Below, in pieces: positions 14,665 through 21,616 of a stretch of 28,479 nt of DNA. The translations under genes were made by a program, and so were the position numbers. Each line of letters opens with the position of its first letter. Positions within the stretch are counted from its first letter, which is position 1. The notes under the pieces are model-generated. The model was not told where the DNA came from. It saw nothing but the letters and a program-made list of their open reading frames with translations, and made no database searches. This stretch comes from DAOUJW01 sp034421015 (lineage in GTDB: Bacteria; Chloroflexota; Dehalococcoidia; Lucifugimonadales; UBA2985), in the NCBI GenBank assembly GCA_034421015.1, contig DAOUKT010000018.1, positions 1 through 28,479 on the forward strand. Reading direction: 5' to 3'.

Positions 14665-15056
14665 TTTTCGTCGACTCCAACGTTTTCATGTACGCGGTAG
14701 GACGCCCTCACGCGCTCCAGGCGCCCGCTCAGAGCTTCTTTGTTGAAGCCAACCGCAATGGCGCTCCTCTCTGCACCTCGGCGGAGGTCATGCAGGAGTT
14801 GGCCCACGCATATTTGCCCACCGGAAGGCTGCAAACCTTCGATGCGACGCTGGCGCTGATTGCGAGCGCCGCAGTTGAAGTTTGGCCGCTTGAGGAGGCG
14901 GACGTGGCCCTGGCCCGGCGCCTTCACGCTCAGTATCCCACCCTGCAAGCCCGGGACCTCTGCCATCTGGCCAGCTGCCGTCGACGCGGCGTCAGGGAGA
15001 TCAAGACGTTCGACCAGACGCTCGCGGCCGTGTCCGGCAATCCGTCAATTCCATAG
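14661..15056 (+). CDS. VapC-like PIN-domain toxin ribonuclease
   Basis: The protein is 131 residues from the GTG at 14661. The PIN-domain acidic set is visible: D5 in FVDSNVFMYA, E42 or E46 in AEVMQELAH, D99 in QARDLCHLASCRRRG, and D118 in IKTFDQTL. These residues bind the metal for RNA cleavage; relatives cut tRNA or rRNA. The four-base overlap with the ribbon-helix-helix gene and the shared operator fit a functional VapBC module. All expected catalytic positions are present, so this pair looks intact, unlike the other two toxin-antitoxin loci here. Confidence 0.88.
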   Translation: MIFVDSNVFMYAVGRPHALQAPAQSFFVEANRNGAPLCTSAEVMQELAHAYLPTGRLQTFDATLALIASAAVEVWPLEEADVALARRLHAQYPTLQARDLCHLASCRRRGVREIKTFDQTLAAVSGNPSIP

Positions 15057-15235
15057 CGGCGAGAGGAACCTGGGTCTGCCGCGTCGCCTGCGACCTCCGG
15101 GCTTTGACGAGGAAACCTACGAAAGCGTGAGGCAGCCGGCGGCCAAGTGGTGCGCAGAGCCGTCGGTCCACGGCAGCAAGGCGCGGCCGAGGGGCTCAGG
15201 GCTGGTGGTGTGAGTTGGCATCCGCTCAACCCGCG

Positions 15236-15502
15236 TTAGCGGCGGGCTTCCGCTAACCGGCGGCGGGCAAGAGCCAGGTCGTAGGTGGCTTGGCGTCGCA
15301 TCCAGAACGCGGCATTGCTCCAGCCAATGGATTCCAGGGCCAGGGCAACGTCGGGCGAGATTCCGCAACGCTCGTTCAGAAGGCGTGAGGCGGTGTTGCG
15401 GCTGATGCCCAGCCGTGCAGCGAACTCGCTAACACTCCAACCCTCGGCTTCCAGTCCGTCCCTGAGACTGGCGGCAGGATGGGTAGGGATTCTGTTGGTC
15501 AC
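15236..15502 (-). CDS. higA: HigA-family antitoxin (XRE-type helix-turn-helix)
   Basis: The protein is 88 residues from a GTG at 15502. The HigA pattern is clear: IPTHPAASLRDGLEAEGWSVSEFAARLGISRNTASRLLNERCGISPDVALALE, with the DNA-recognition helix around SRNTASRLLN. The tail WMRRQATYDLALARR also fits. HigA binds and neutralises HigB and represses the operon. The usual order is toxin first, and a decayed HigB reading frame ends 12 bases upstream (15515). The antitoxin therefore seems to be an orphan, perhaps kept as protection against related toxins or as a regulator. Confidence 0.85.
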   Translation of the reverse strand: MTNRIPTHPAASLRDGLEAEGWSVSEFAARLGISRNTASRLLNERCGISPDVALALESIGWSNAAFWMRRQATYDLALARRRLAEARR

Positions 15503-15514
15503 GCTCTCACCTTG

Positions 15515-15640
15515 CTAATGGTAGTCTTCCAAGTCTATGTGTACCGAAACCCGGCGTGCCTGAACTTCACACCGGTATTGTAACAAGTAAGGGCAGTGTG
15601 CAGGAGAATATCCCCGTCCTTCCCCAGCCACACGCAATCG
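15515..15640 (-). pseudogene. Decayed HigB-like toxin remnant
   Basis: On the minus strand, the frame ending at the TAG at 15515-15517 reads ...GRGYSPAHCPYLLQYRCEV...RRVSVHIDLEDYH. The final EDYH, the QYR and the preceding RGYS fall where HigB toxins have (I/V)xDYH, QYR/QWR and the GxYSIR motif. No start codon or recognisable N-terminal half is found beyond 15640, where the promoter side of the next gene begins. The position directly before higA is the strongest argument. The match is short and partly degraded, so it is a judgement by eye. Confidence 0.45.
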
Positions 15641-15681
15641 GCTAGAATGTAAGAGCGGAAACTTGGACAGGGAGAATGAAC

Positions 15682-15882
15682 ATGGCCGCGCAGAAACCGG
15701 ATGTTTATGTGGGCAGCACTGTGAATCGCAAAGTCCGCCGACATTTTCACCGATCCGATTGCAAATGGGCAGTGGCCATAAAGGCTTGGAATCTGATTCA
15801 ATTCTCCTCCCAGGAGGATGCAGTTAGGTCAGGCTACCGACCGTGCAAAACTTGTAGATCAGGAGGGCTATTGGGCACCTGA
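15682..15882 (+). CDS. Small Ada-type zinc-binding-like protein
   Basis: The protein is 66 residues from the ATG at 15682, chosen over an ATG six bases earlier because it gives better spacing from cagggag. The pattern YVGSTVNRKVRRHFHRSDCKWA...NLIQFSSQEDAVRSGYRPCKTC resembles the small metal-binding domain of Ada and of some nucleases. In those, a histidine/cysteine set and a C-terminal PCxxC hold zinc and the protein recognises DNA phosphates or acts as a structural module. Here it is a free-standing domain. The likely ligands are C29 (DCKWA) and the cysteines of PCKTC. The gene sits in a stretch with lower GC than its surroundings. Confidence 0.6.
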   Translation: MAAQKPDVYVGSTVNRKVRRHFHRSDCKWAVAIKAWNLIQFSSQEDAVRSGYRPCKTCRSGGLLGT

Positions 15883-15940
15883 ACAAACCCCCTTCCCATT
15901 CTTTGCATTCCTGCGCCTGATACCATAGAAAGGACTAGTT

Positions 15941-16198
15941 ATGAGAGGGAAACAAGTTAAAATAAAACGCCGTGGCTGGCACTACGGCTGGATTGATATA
16001 AATGGTCTAAGCGTTTATGAAATGGCCCATGACACCATCAAGAATCTGGGAGGCCGTCATCCTGGCCCAATTGTTCGTCCATTACAAGAGGTGACATACC
16101 CTAACGGCGAGGGTTGGCTCGAAGCCCGAGGTAAAACGGAAGAAGACTTATTGGCATCAATGCTTGCCATGGAGCGCCAGGCAGGGATCGAAATTTAG
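15941..16198 (+). CDS. Hypothetical protein, 85 residues
   Basis: The ATG at 15941 follows aaagga (15929-15934). The protein begins basic (MRGKQVKIKRRGWHYGWIDINGL) and continues with YEMAHDTIKNLGGRHPGPI and a C-terminal helix KTEEDLLASMLAMERQAG. I do not recognise a family. It ends 48 bases before a retropepsin-like gene and may share its transcript. Codon use is less GC-biased than in the metabolic genes nearby, suggesting recent acquisition. Confidence 0.6.
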   Translation: MRGKQVKIKRRGWHYGWIDINGLSVYEMAHDTIKNLGGRHPGPIVRPLQEVTYPNGEGWLEARGKTEEDLLASMLAMERQAGIEI

Positions 16199-16246
16199 GG
16201 CGCGTGAACCCAAGAGAGGCTACATTTCGACTGAGAGGCTACCGCA

Positions 16247-16603
16247 ATGGGAACATTCACCTGGCCGTTGCGCATCTCCAGCATGGACGGCCAACAGAGT
16301 TTGGACATAGAAGCAACGGTTGACACCGGAGCCTTCTACACAATGCTACCCGCTCGCCTGCTGCGAGAGCTGGGGATTGAGCCTGTGGCCAAGCGCACAT
16401 TCCTGGTGGCTGACGGTCGCCGGGTGGAGATGGAGTACGGACGAGCGTGGGCCACGGTAGACGGGGAGAGTGAGGTCACCATCGTGGCCTTTGGGGAAGA
16501 CAATGCTCCACCCGTGCTGGGAGCCTACACCCTGGAGGGGTTGGCCCTGGCAGTGGACCCATCCTCACAACGTCTGGTCCCCGCCAACCTCATAATGTAC
16601 TAG
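16247..16603 (+). CDS. Single-domain retropepsin-like aspartic protease
   Basis: The protein is 118 residues. The catalytic motif is in ATVDTGAFYTMLP (VDTGA, D27), followed by the strand and flap region KRTFLVADGRRVEMEYGRAWATV. The second hallmark is VLGAYTLEGLALAVDP, the equivalent of the ILG-D/xLxxL segment of retroviral proteases. Such proteases act as homodimers, each chain giving one aspartate. Short bacterial members of this group (clan AA) are widespread but mostly of unknown target. The upstream 85-residue gene is a possible partner. No signal peptide is present, so it should be cytoplasmic. Confidence 0.8.
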   Translation: MGTFTWPLRISSMDGQQSLDIEATVDTGAFYTMLPARLLRELGIEPVAKRTFLVADGRRVEMEYGRAWATVDGESEVTIVAFGEDNAPPVLGAYTLEGLALAVDPSSQRLVPANLIMY

Positions 16604-16668
16604 GACCGGCGTCAGGCGCGGCCCGGGGTCCCAATCCTGTGATGCGGTCTTCCGCGTCCCGCGCAGTG

Positions 16669-16677
16669 TGCTATAAT
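16669..16677 (+). promoter_or_regulatory. Extended -10 promoter of the rhodanese gene
   Basis: TGCTATAAT at 16669-16677 is a consensus extended -10, 29 bases before the ATG. No matching -35 is evident. Confidence 0.5.
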
Positions 16678-16706
16678 TGCGGAACGATTTTCGGAGGTAC
16701 GCAAAT

Positions 16707-17051
16707 ATGGCAAGACAGGACCCGGGGGAACCCTATTTCAGAGTGAGCCTTGACGAGGCCAAGAGTATGCTCGACGGCGGCAACGCCGTTGTCATAGACG
16801 TGCGCAGGGACGACGAGTGGGCCGAGGGCCACGTGACCGGCGCAATGCACATCCCCGTAGACGACGTGCTTCAGCGCATAGATGAGCTGCCCCAGGACAG
16901 GGACCTTCTGTTCATCTGCGCCGCGGGCGTGCGCAGCGGCCTGGCCTGCGAGATGGCCGCCGCCATGAACTTCGAGGCGGACCGCCTGTTCAACATAGAG
17001 GATGGCACAGGAGCCTGGATAGAGAAGGGCCTGCCGTCGGAGCGGCCTTAG
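16707..17051 (+). CDS. Rhodanese-like sulfurtransferase
   Basis: The protein is 114 residues from the ATG at 16707, with cggagg nine bases upstream. A TTG at 16677 would start inside the -10 box. It is a single rhodanese domain: VSLDEAKSMLDGGNAVVIDVRRDDEWAEGHVTGAMHIPVDDV, then the active-site loop in LLFICAAGVRSGLA with the nucleophilic cysteine and a CxxxxR arrangement. It would carry sulfane sulfur as a persulfide; the donor and acceptor are unknown. Such short cytoplasmic rhodaneses often act in sulfur relay or thiosulfate handling. Confidence 0.9.
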   Translation: MARQDPGEPYFRVSLDEAKSMLDGGNAVVIDVRRDDEWAEGHVTGAMHIPVDDVLQRIDELPQDRDLLFICAAGVRSGLACEMAAAMNFEADRLFNIEDGTGAWIEKGLPSERP

Positions 17052-17164
17052 CGGGAGTTGCGGGGCTGCCGCCGGATATCTGCCTGGACTTTGCCGCGTG
17101 CCCGGGCGGCCGCGGCTACGATCCGCCTTCGCCGAACTCACCCCGCGTAGGGTGAACGAGAGAA

Positions 17165-17569
17165 GTGAGCGCAATGCAGGAAAAGTCGTATCGCGAGCAG
17201 GGCAGAGTGTTCCTGGTCAAGGCCCTTGAATACCTGAACGACGGCGACCTCTACCAGGCCTCTGAGAAGGGTTGGGGAGCGGCCGCCCAGATGGTGAAGG
17301 CCGTGGCCCAGGAGCGCGACTGGGAGCACAACTTCCACGGACACCTGGTCCGGGCTGTGAGCCGGTTGTCCCGGGAGACCGACGACCGCGAGTTTTCCTC
17401 CCTGTTCGCATTTGCGCGCATTTTGCACCAGAACTTTTACGAGGGAGACATGGACCAGGAGGACGTTGCGGACCACCTCAGCCGCGTGAGCGCTTTCGTT
17501 GAGAAGGTGGATAGTCTGCTTACCGCGGACGGACGAGACGGTCAGGGCCAACGGACGGACGCAGATTGA
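17165..17569 (+). CDS. PaREP1-family (HEPN-like) protein
   Basis: The protein is 134 residues from a GTG at 17165; an ATG at 17174 is an equal alternative. The pattern YREQGRVFLVKALEYLNDGDLYQASEKGWGAAAQMVKAVAQERDW and the later FAFARILHQNFYEGDMDQEDVADHL match PaREP1, a helical family first described as repeated genes in Pyrobaculum and related to HEPN proteins. The RxxH in ARILHQNF is at a HEPN-like place, but I cannot tell whether RNase activity exists. The last residues are hydrophilic. It ends ten bases before the adenosine kinase gene, suggesting a shared transcript. Confidence 0.65.
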   Translation: MSAMQEKSYREQGRVFLVKALEYLNDGDLYQASEKGWGAAAQMVKAVAQERDWEHNFHGHLVRAVSRLSRETDDREFSSLFAFARILHQNFYEGDMDQEDVADHLSRVSAFVEKVDSLLTADGRDGQGQRTDAD

Positions 17570-17579
17570 AGAGGAGGCC

Positions 17580-18572
17580 ATGAGCACTAACAACCTGAAG
17601 GACGTGGTCGGAATAGGCAATGCAATGGTGGACGTCCTGGCCCACGCCGACGAGACGTTCCTGGCCACCCACAACCTCACCAAGGGCGCAATGACCCTGG
17701 TGGACGCGGACCGGAGCGCAGGCATATACCAGGCCATGAGCTCCACGGTGGAGATGTCCGGCGGGTCCGTCGGCAACACGATGGCAGGGCTGGCCTCCCT
17801 TGGCGGCGGCGGCTCGTACATCGGCAAGGTGCGCAACGACCAGCTTGGATACACCTTCAGTCGTGACCTCCAGGCACTGGGCATCGACTTCTCCACGCCC
17901 CCGGCCGTCGACGGCTCGCCCACGGCCCGTTGCCTGGTCATCGTCACCCCGGACGGCCAGCGCTCCATGGCCACCTACCTGGGCGCATGCACGGAGCTTG
18001 GCCCCGAGGACATCGACGCGGACACCATTCGCAGCCACTCCATCACCTACCTGGAGGGCTATCTCTGGGACGCTCCACAGGCGATGGAGGCGATGGTGAC
18101 GGCGGCCCAGCTGGCCCGCGACGCCGGGCGGCGCGTCGCCCTGACCCTCTCCGACTCCTTCTGCGTGGACCGCCACCGCGACTCCTTCAAGGAGCTGATA
18201 CGGGAGCACGTGGACATCCTCTTTGCCAACGAGGACGAGGTCCTATCCCTGTACCAGGTGGGAGACGTACATGACGCCGTTGAGCAGGTGCGCCACGACT
18301 GCGCCCTGACCGCAGTCACCCGCAGCGAGAAGGGATCGATAATCGCCGCAGGGGATGAGACCCACTCCATAGACGTCACGCCTGTAGAGCGGGTTGTGGA
18401 CAGCACCGGCGCGGGCGACCTGTACGCCGCGGGCTTCCTCTACGGCATAACCCACGGCTACGATCTGCCATCCTGCGGCCGCATCGGAGCCATAGCCGCG
18501 GCGGAGATTATCAGCCACGTGGGAGCAAGGCCGGAGACCCGGCTGCAGGAGCTGGTGCGCAGCAGGCTGTAG
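17580..18572 (+). CDS. PfkB-family kinase, probable adenosine kinase
   Basis: The protein is 330 residues from the ATG at 17580 behind gaggagg. The ribokinase-like fold is shown by VVGIGNAMVDVLAHAD at the start, the substrate glycines in MSGGSVGNTMAGLASLGG, and the DSTGAGDLYAAGFLYG motif (about residues 275-290), whose aspartate is the catalytic base. The middle LSDSFCVDRHRDSFKELIREHVDILFANEDE is usual for bacterial adenosine-kinase-like PfkB proteins. The likely reaction is adenosine + ATP to AMP, which would clear the adenosine made by AhcY encoded 2.7 kb downstream. Another nucleoside or sugar cannot be ruled out. Confidence 0.82.
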   Translation: MSTNNLKDVVGIGNAMVDVLAHADETFLATHNLTKGAMTLVDADRSAGIYQAMSSTVEMSGGSVGNTMAGLASLGGGGSYIGKVRNDQLGYTFSRDLQALGIDFSTPPAVDGSPTARCLVIVTPDGQRSMATYLGACTELGPEDIDADTIRSHSITYLEGYLWDAPQAMEAMVTAAQLARDAGRRVALTLSDSFCVDRHRDSFKELIREHVDILFANEDEVLSLYQVGDVHDAVEQVRHDCALTAVTRSEKGSIIAAGDETHSIDVTPVERVVDSTGAGDLYAAGFLYGITHGYDLPSCGRIGAIAAAEIISHVGARPETRLQELVRSRL

Positions 18573-18584
18573 GGAGGAGAGGGC

Positions 18585-19349
18585 TTGTTCCGGCAGACCG
18601 AGTTTCCACGCTCGGCCAACTACGATCCCGACTGGGTCCTCGACAACATGATGGGGCCGAACGCTCTGTGGCTCACGGAGTCACTAACGGCGTGTATGAG
18701 CCTCAACCCAACAATGCGAGTCCTGGACTTGGGCTGCGGAAAGGGGCTAAGCTCTATTTTCCTGGCAAAGGAGTACGGTCTGCAGGTGTGGGCCGTAGAC
18801 CTGTGGATAGACGCCACAGACAACTTCAGCCGTATCTGCGCCGCCGGTGTCGAAGACAGGGTGTTTCCCCTTCGCGCCGAAGCGCACGCCCTGCCATTCG
18901 CCGACGGCTTTTTCGATGCAATGGTGAGCGTGGACGCCTATCACTACTTCGGGACGGATGACCTTTACCTGGAAACCCACCTGGCCCGGCTGGTCAAGCC
19001 CGGCGGGCAGATGGGGATTGTAGCGCCGGGGTTGGTTGAAGAGCTGACCTCCGACGATGCGCCGGAACACCTGCGGCAATACTGGGAGCCGGCGTTTTTC
19101 AGCCTCCACAGCCCGGCCTGGTGGAAGCGCCACTGGGAACGAAGCGGATTGGTAACTGTCGACGTTGCCGACCTGCTACCGGACGGATGGAAGCTCTGGA
19201 TGGAGTCGGACCTGCTATGGTCGGAACGGCTGGGCAAGCCCAGCGACGAGGCGGATATGCTGGCCCTGGACAGAGGGCGTACCCTGGGGTTCACCCGCGT
19301 GGTGGCCCGCAGGAACGAACGGCCAACGGCGCGGCTGGACTCCCTGTAG
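18585..19349 (+). CDS. SAM-dependent methyltransferase, class I
   Basis: The protein is 254 residues from a TTG at 18585, preceded by agggaggaga. Motif I is VLDLGCGKGLSSIFLA (residues ~46-61), the acidic end of strand 2 is in VWAVDLW, and the later motifs are AHALPFADGFFDAMVSVDAYHYFG and LARLVKPGGQMGIVAPG, as in Methyltransf_11/UbiE-like proteins. The C-terminal part (EPAFFSLHSPAWWKRHWERSGLVTVDVADLLPDGW) probably forms the substrate cap. The gene follows the kinase by 12 bases and lies in a region rich in SAM metabolism. The acceptor is unknown. Confidence 0.88.
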   Translation: MFRQTEFPRSANYDPDWVLDNMMGPNALWLTESLTACMSLNPTMRVLDLGCGKGLSSIFLAKEYGLQVWAVDLWIDATDNFSRICAAGVEDRVFPLRAEAHALPFADGFFDAMVSVDAYHYFGTDDLYLETHLARLVKPGGQMGIVAPGLVEELTSDDAPEHLRQYWEPAFFSLHSPAWWKRHWERSGLVTVDVADLLPDGWKLWMESDLLWSERLGKPSDEADMLALDRGRTLGFTRVVARRNERPTARLDSL

Positions 19350-19437
19350 CGGTGGGCCGCGAATGAAAGGCACAGGATTCGCAAACCGATGGCGCAAGTA
19401 ACTCGATGAATGAAGATGAATGAAAGGGAGGTCGGAC

Positions 19438-19821
19438 ATGCGCATTACACACGCCGGCGTATTTGTAAACAATCAGGACAATGCTCTGAAGTTCTATACG
19501 GAAACCCTCGGCTTTGTGAAAAAACATGACATCCCCGTGGGAGAGTTCAGGTGGCTTACCGTCGTCTCGCCCGATGACCCGGATGGTACAGAGCTTCTGC
19601 TTGAACCGAACGACAACCCGGTGTCGGAGACATATCAGAAGGGGATTTTTGAACAGGGCATTCCGGCGGCGCTATTTGGCGTTACGGATATCCGCGCGGA
19701 ATACGAGAAACTGAAGTCCCTGGGCGTAGCATTCACCATGGAGCCGACGGAAGTGATGGATGTAACTATAGCAATCCTTGACGACACCTGCGGCAACCTG
19801 ATTCAGATACTACAGACGTAG
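19438..19821 (+). CDS. VOC-superfamily (glyoxalase-like) protein
   Basis: The protein is 127 residues from the ATG at 19438, chosen over 19420 because it has agggagg six bases upstream. Two VOC modules are visible, MRITHAGVFVNNQDNALKFYTETLGFVKKHDIPVGEFRWLTVVSP and the second around AALFGVTDIRAEYEKLKSLGVAFTMEP. The probable metal ligands are H6, E60 or nearby (TELLLEP) and the late IAILDDTCGNLIQ region, where glyoxalase I has a glutamate but here an aspartate/asparagine lies. It resembles uncharacterised lactoylglutathione-lyase-like proteins rather than true glyoxalase I. Confidence 0.85.
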   Translation: MRITHAGVFVNNQDNALKFYTETLGFVKKHDIPVGEFRWLTVVSPDDPDGTELLLEPNDNPVSETYQKGIFEQGIPAALFGVTDIRAEYEKLKSLGVAFTMEPTEVMDVTIAILDDTCGNLIQILQT

Positions 19822-19926
19822 CTGCAATCGACCAAGCTGCCCTGCTTGGGATTCTGGCGCAGCCCGGCCTGCCGTTGGCGTCTGCGGGCCCCGTAGACCG
19901 CCGTCCCATAGCATCAATTGCTGGCT

Positions 19927-20043
19927 ATGACTGACTCAACGCAACCGGGGCAGGAGCCGTCCAGTTCCGATGGGCCGCCCACGCTTGACGAAATCAAGAC
20001 CCTTGGTTGGACAGAGACGGGGGCCAAGGACACTGGAGGATGA
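19927..20043 (+). CDS. 38-residue ORF, doubtful
   Basis: The peptide starts MTDSTQPGQEPSSSDGPPTL and ends KTLGWTETGAKDTGG. It is hydrophilic and low in complexity, with no ribosome-binding site. It is the only plausible reading frame in the 270 bases after the VOC gene and could be a truncated gene end. The rest of 19822-20092 shows nothing I can support. Confidence 0.2.
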   Translation: MTDSTQPGQEPSSSDGPPTLDEIKTLGWTETGAKDTGG

Positions 20044-20092
20044 GGTGTAGGGTCTTTGCCAATGGACGCTGGGATTATGCCGGCAACCCCGG

Positions 20093-20121
20093 TGGACAGA
20101 CTTTACGAAATCGGCTATTAT
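20093..20121 (+). promoter_or_regulatory. Promoter of the ahcY-metK operon
   Basis: TGGACA (20093-20098) and TATTAT (20116-20121) are 17 bases apart, each matching its consensus at 5 of 6. Transcription should start near 20128, leaving a leader of about 170 bases before ahcY. Confidence 0.65.
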
Positions 20122-20127
20122 ACTCAC

Positions 20128-20299
20128 GCTATTGCGGACTGAAATTGGCGCCGGCCGGGGACTCCCGTTAGCTCCCAGGCACGGCTCCTCTTAACGCGTA
20201 CACGGCGCCCCGACAAAGCGTCCGTCGGCTGGATCCCACCTAACCAAAGCTCACAAACTCATTGAAGGGCGATTTCCGCCCAGGGAGGACAACTAGCGA
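20128..20299 (+). promoter_or_regulatory. Structured 5' leader of ahcY-metK, candidate riboswitch
   Basis: About 170 untranslated bases can fold into several elements. GGCGCCG (20147-20153) pairs with CGGCGCC (20203-20209) and encloses smaller stems including CGGG-gact-CCCG. CCGAC (20210-20214) pairs with GTCGG (20224-20228). GGGCG (20267-20271) pairs with CGCCC (20277-20281), one base before the ribosome-binding site agggagga (20282-20289). A long folded leader ahead of genes that consume SAH and make SAM suggests metabolite control. I could not match it by eye to a known SAM or SAH riboswitch class. Confidence 0.4.
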
Positions 20300-21568
20300 A
20301 TGGTGTCACAAGCACAGGGTCACGTTAAGGATTTGGCGCTGGCAGGCCAGGGAGTATCGCGCATCGAGTGGGCCGCCCGGGAGATGCAGGTGCTACGACT
20401 CATCAGAGAGCGGTTTGCCAGGGAAAAGCCTCTGCAGGGACTACGGCTGTCGGCCTGCCTGCACGTGACCACCGAAACGGCAAATCTGATGCTCACTCTG
20501 AGAGACGGCGGGGCCGACGTGGTCCTCTGCGCCAGCAACCCGCTGAGCACCCAGGACGACGTAGCGGCCGCCCTGGTCTCCGAGTACAGCATACCCACCT
20601 TCGCCATCAACGGCGAGGACAACGACACTTACTACCAGCACATACACTCCGCCCTTGACCACGCTCCCAACTACACCATGGACGACGGCGCAGACCTGGT
20701 CACGGTCCTGCACAAGGAGCGCCGGGACCTTCTGGAGAACGTAGCGGGCGGCACGGAGGAGACCACCACCGGCGTCGTCAGGCTCCAGAGCCAGGCCAGG
20801 GAGGGGATGCTGGAGTACCCCATCATCGCCGTCAACGAGGCGGACACGAAGCACCTCTTCGACAACCGCTACGGCACCGGGCAAAGCACCGTGGACGGCA
20901 TCACCCGCGCCACCAACGTGCTCTGGTCGGGCAAGAAGGTGGTTGTCTGCGGGTACGGCTGGTGCGGCCGCGGCATCGCCATGAGGGTCAGGGGAATGGG
21001 CGGCCACGTCATCGTGACCGAGGTCAGCCCCGTCCGCGCCCTGGAGGCGGTGATGGACGGCTACGAGGTAGCCCCGGTCCTGGAGGCGGCCTCCCAGGGC
21101 GACATATTCATCACGGCAACCGGGGACATCAACGTCATAAACGAGGACGTTCTGGCCCACATCAAGGACGGCGCAATTGTGGCCAACAGCGGCCACTTCA
21201 ACGTCGAGATAAACATTCCGGCCCTTGAGGCCATGTCAAACGGCGTGAAGCGAATCCGCAACTCGGTGGACGAGTACAGCCTGAAGGACGGTCGCAAGGT
21301 CTACCTCCTGGGAGAGGGAAGGCTAATCAACCTGGCCGCCGCCGAGGGGCACCCCTCCAGCGTGATGGACATGAGCTTCGCCAACCAGGCCCTCTGCGCG
21401 GAGTACCTGGCAAAGCTGGAGGAGAAGCTGGAGCGGAACGTTTACCCCGTTCCAAAGGAGATTGACGAGGCCATTGCGGGTCTCAAGCTCCAATCCCTGG
21501 GCATTAGCATAGACGCCCTGACGGACGAGCAGAAGCAGTACCTGGAGAGCTGGGAGGAGGGGACCTAG
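20300..21568 (+). CDS. ahcY: Adenosylhomocysteinase
   Basis: The protein is 422 residues from the ATG at 20300. It splits S-adenosylhomocysteine into homocysteine and adenosine using tightly bound NAD. The substrate half carries LHVTTETANLMLTLRDGGADVVLCASNPLSTQDDVAAAL, GEDNDTYY (residues ~105-112) and DDGADLVTVLH. The NAD-binding site is VVVCGYGWCGRGIAMRVRGMGGHVIVTEV with GxGxxGxG at 218-225. The C-terminal region has EGRLINLAAAEGHPSSVMDMSFANQAL. The family's C-terminal KxxxYRY tail is absent, as in shorter bacterial and archaeal forms. It heads the operon, 48 bases before metK. Confidence 0.96.
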   Translation: MVSQAQGHVKDLALAGQGVSRIEWAAREMQVLRLIRERFAREKPLQGLRLSACLHVTTETANLMLTLRDGGADVVLCASNPLSTQDDVAAALVSEYSIPTFAINGEDNDTYYQHIHSALDHAPNYTMDDGADLVTVLHKERRDLLENVAGGTEETTTGVVRLQSQAREGMLEYPIIAVNEADTKHLFDNRYGTGQSTVDGITRATNVLWSGKKVVVCGYGWCGRGIAMRVRGMGGHVIVTEVSPVRALEAVMDGYEVAPVLEAASQGDIFITATGDINVINEDVLAHIKDGAIVANSGHFNVEINIPALEAMSNGVKRIRNSVDEYSLKDGRKVYLLGEGRLINLAAAEGHPSSVMDMSFANQALCAEYLAKLEEKLERNVYPVPKEIDEAIAGLKLQSLGISIDALTDEQKQYLESWEEGT

Positions 21569-21616
21569 AAGGCGGCGCTCTACCTGCCGCATATCCCACA
21601 CACAAGGAGAGAAAAA

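Noticed and set aside
15535..15801. 88-codon minus-strand frame over the higB remnant
   Set aside because: It runs antisense to the start of the zinc-binding-like gene and gives no recognisable protein; the neighbouring frame ending in EDYH fits the locus better.
20147..20209. Direct assignment of the ahcY leader to the SAH riboswitch
   Set aside because: A short ccaggcacgg resembles part of the known motif, but the expected upstream pairing and conserved core were not found by eye.
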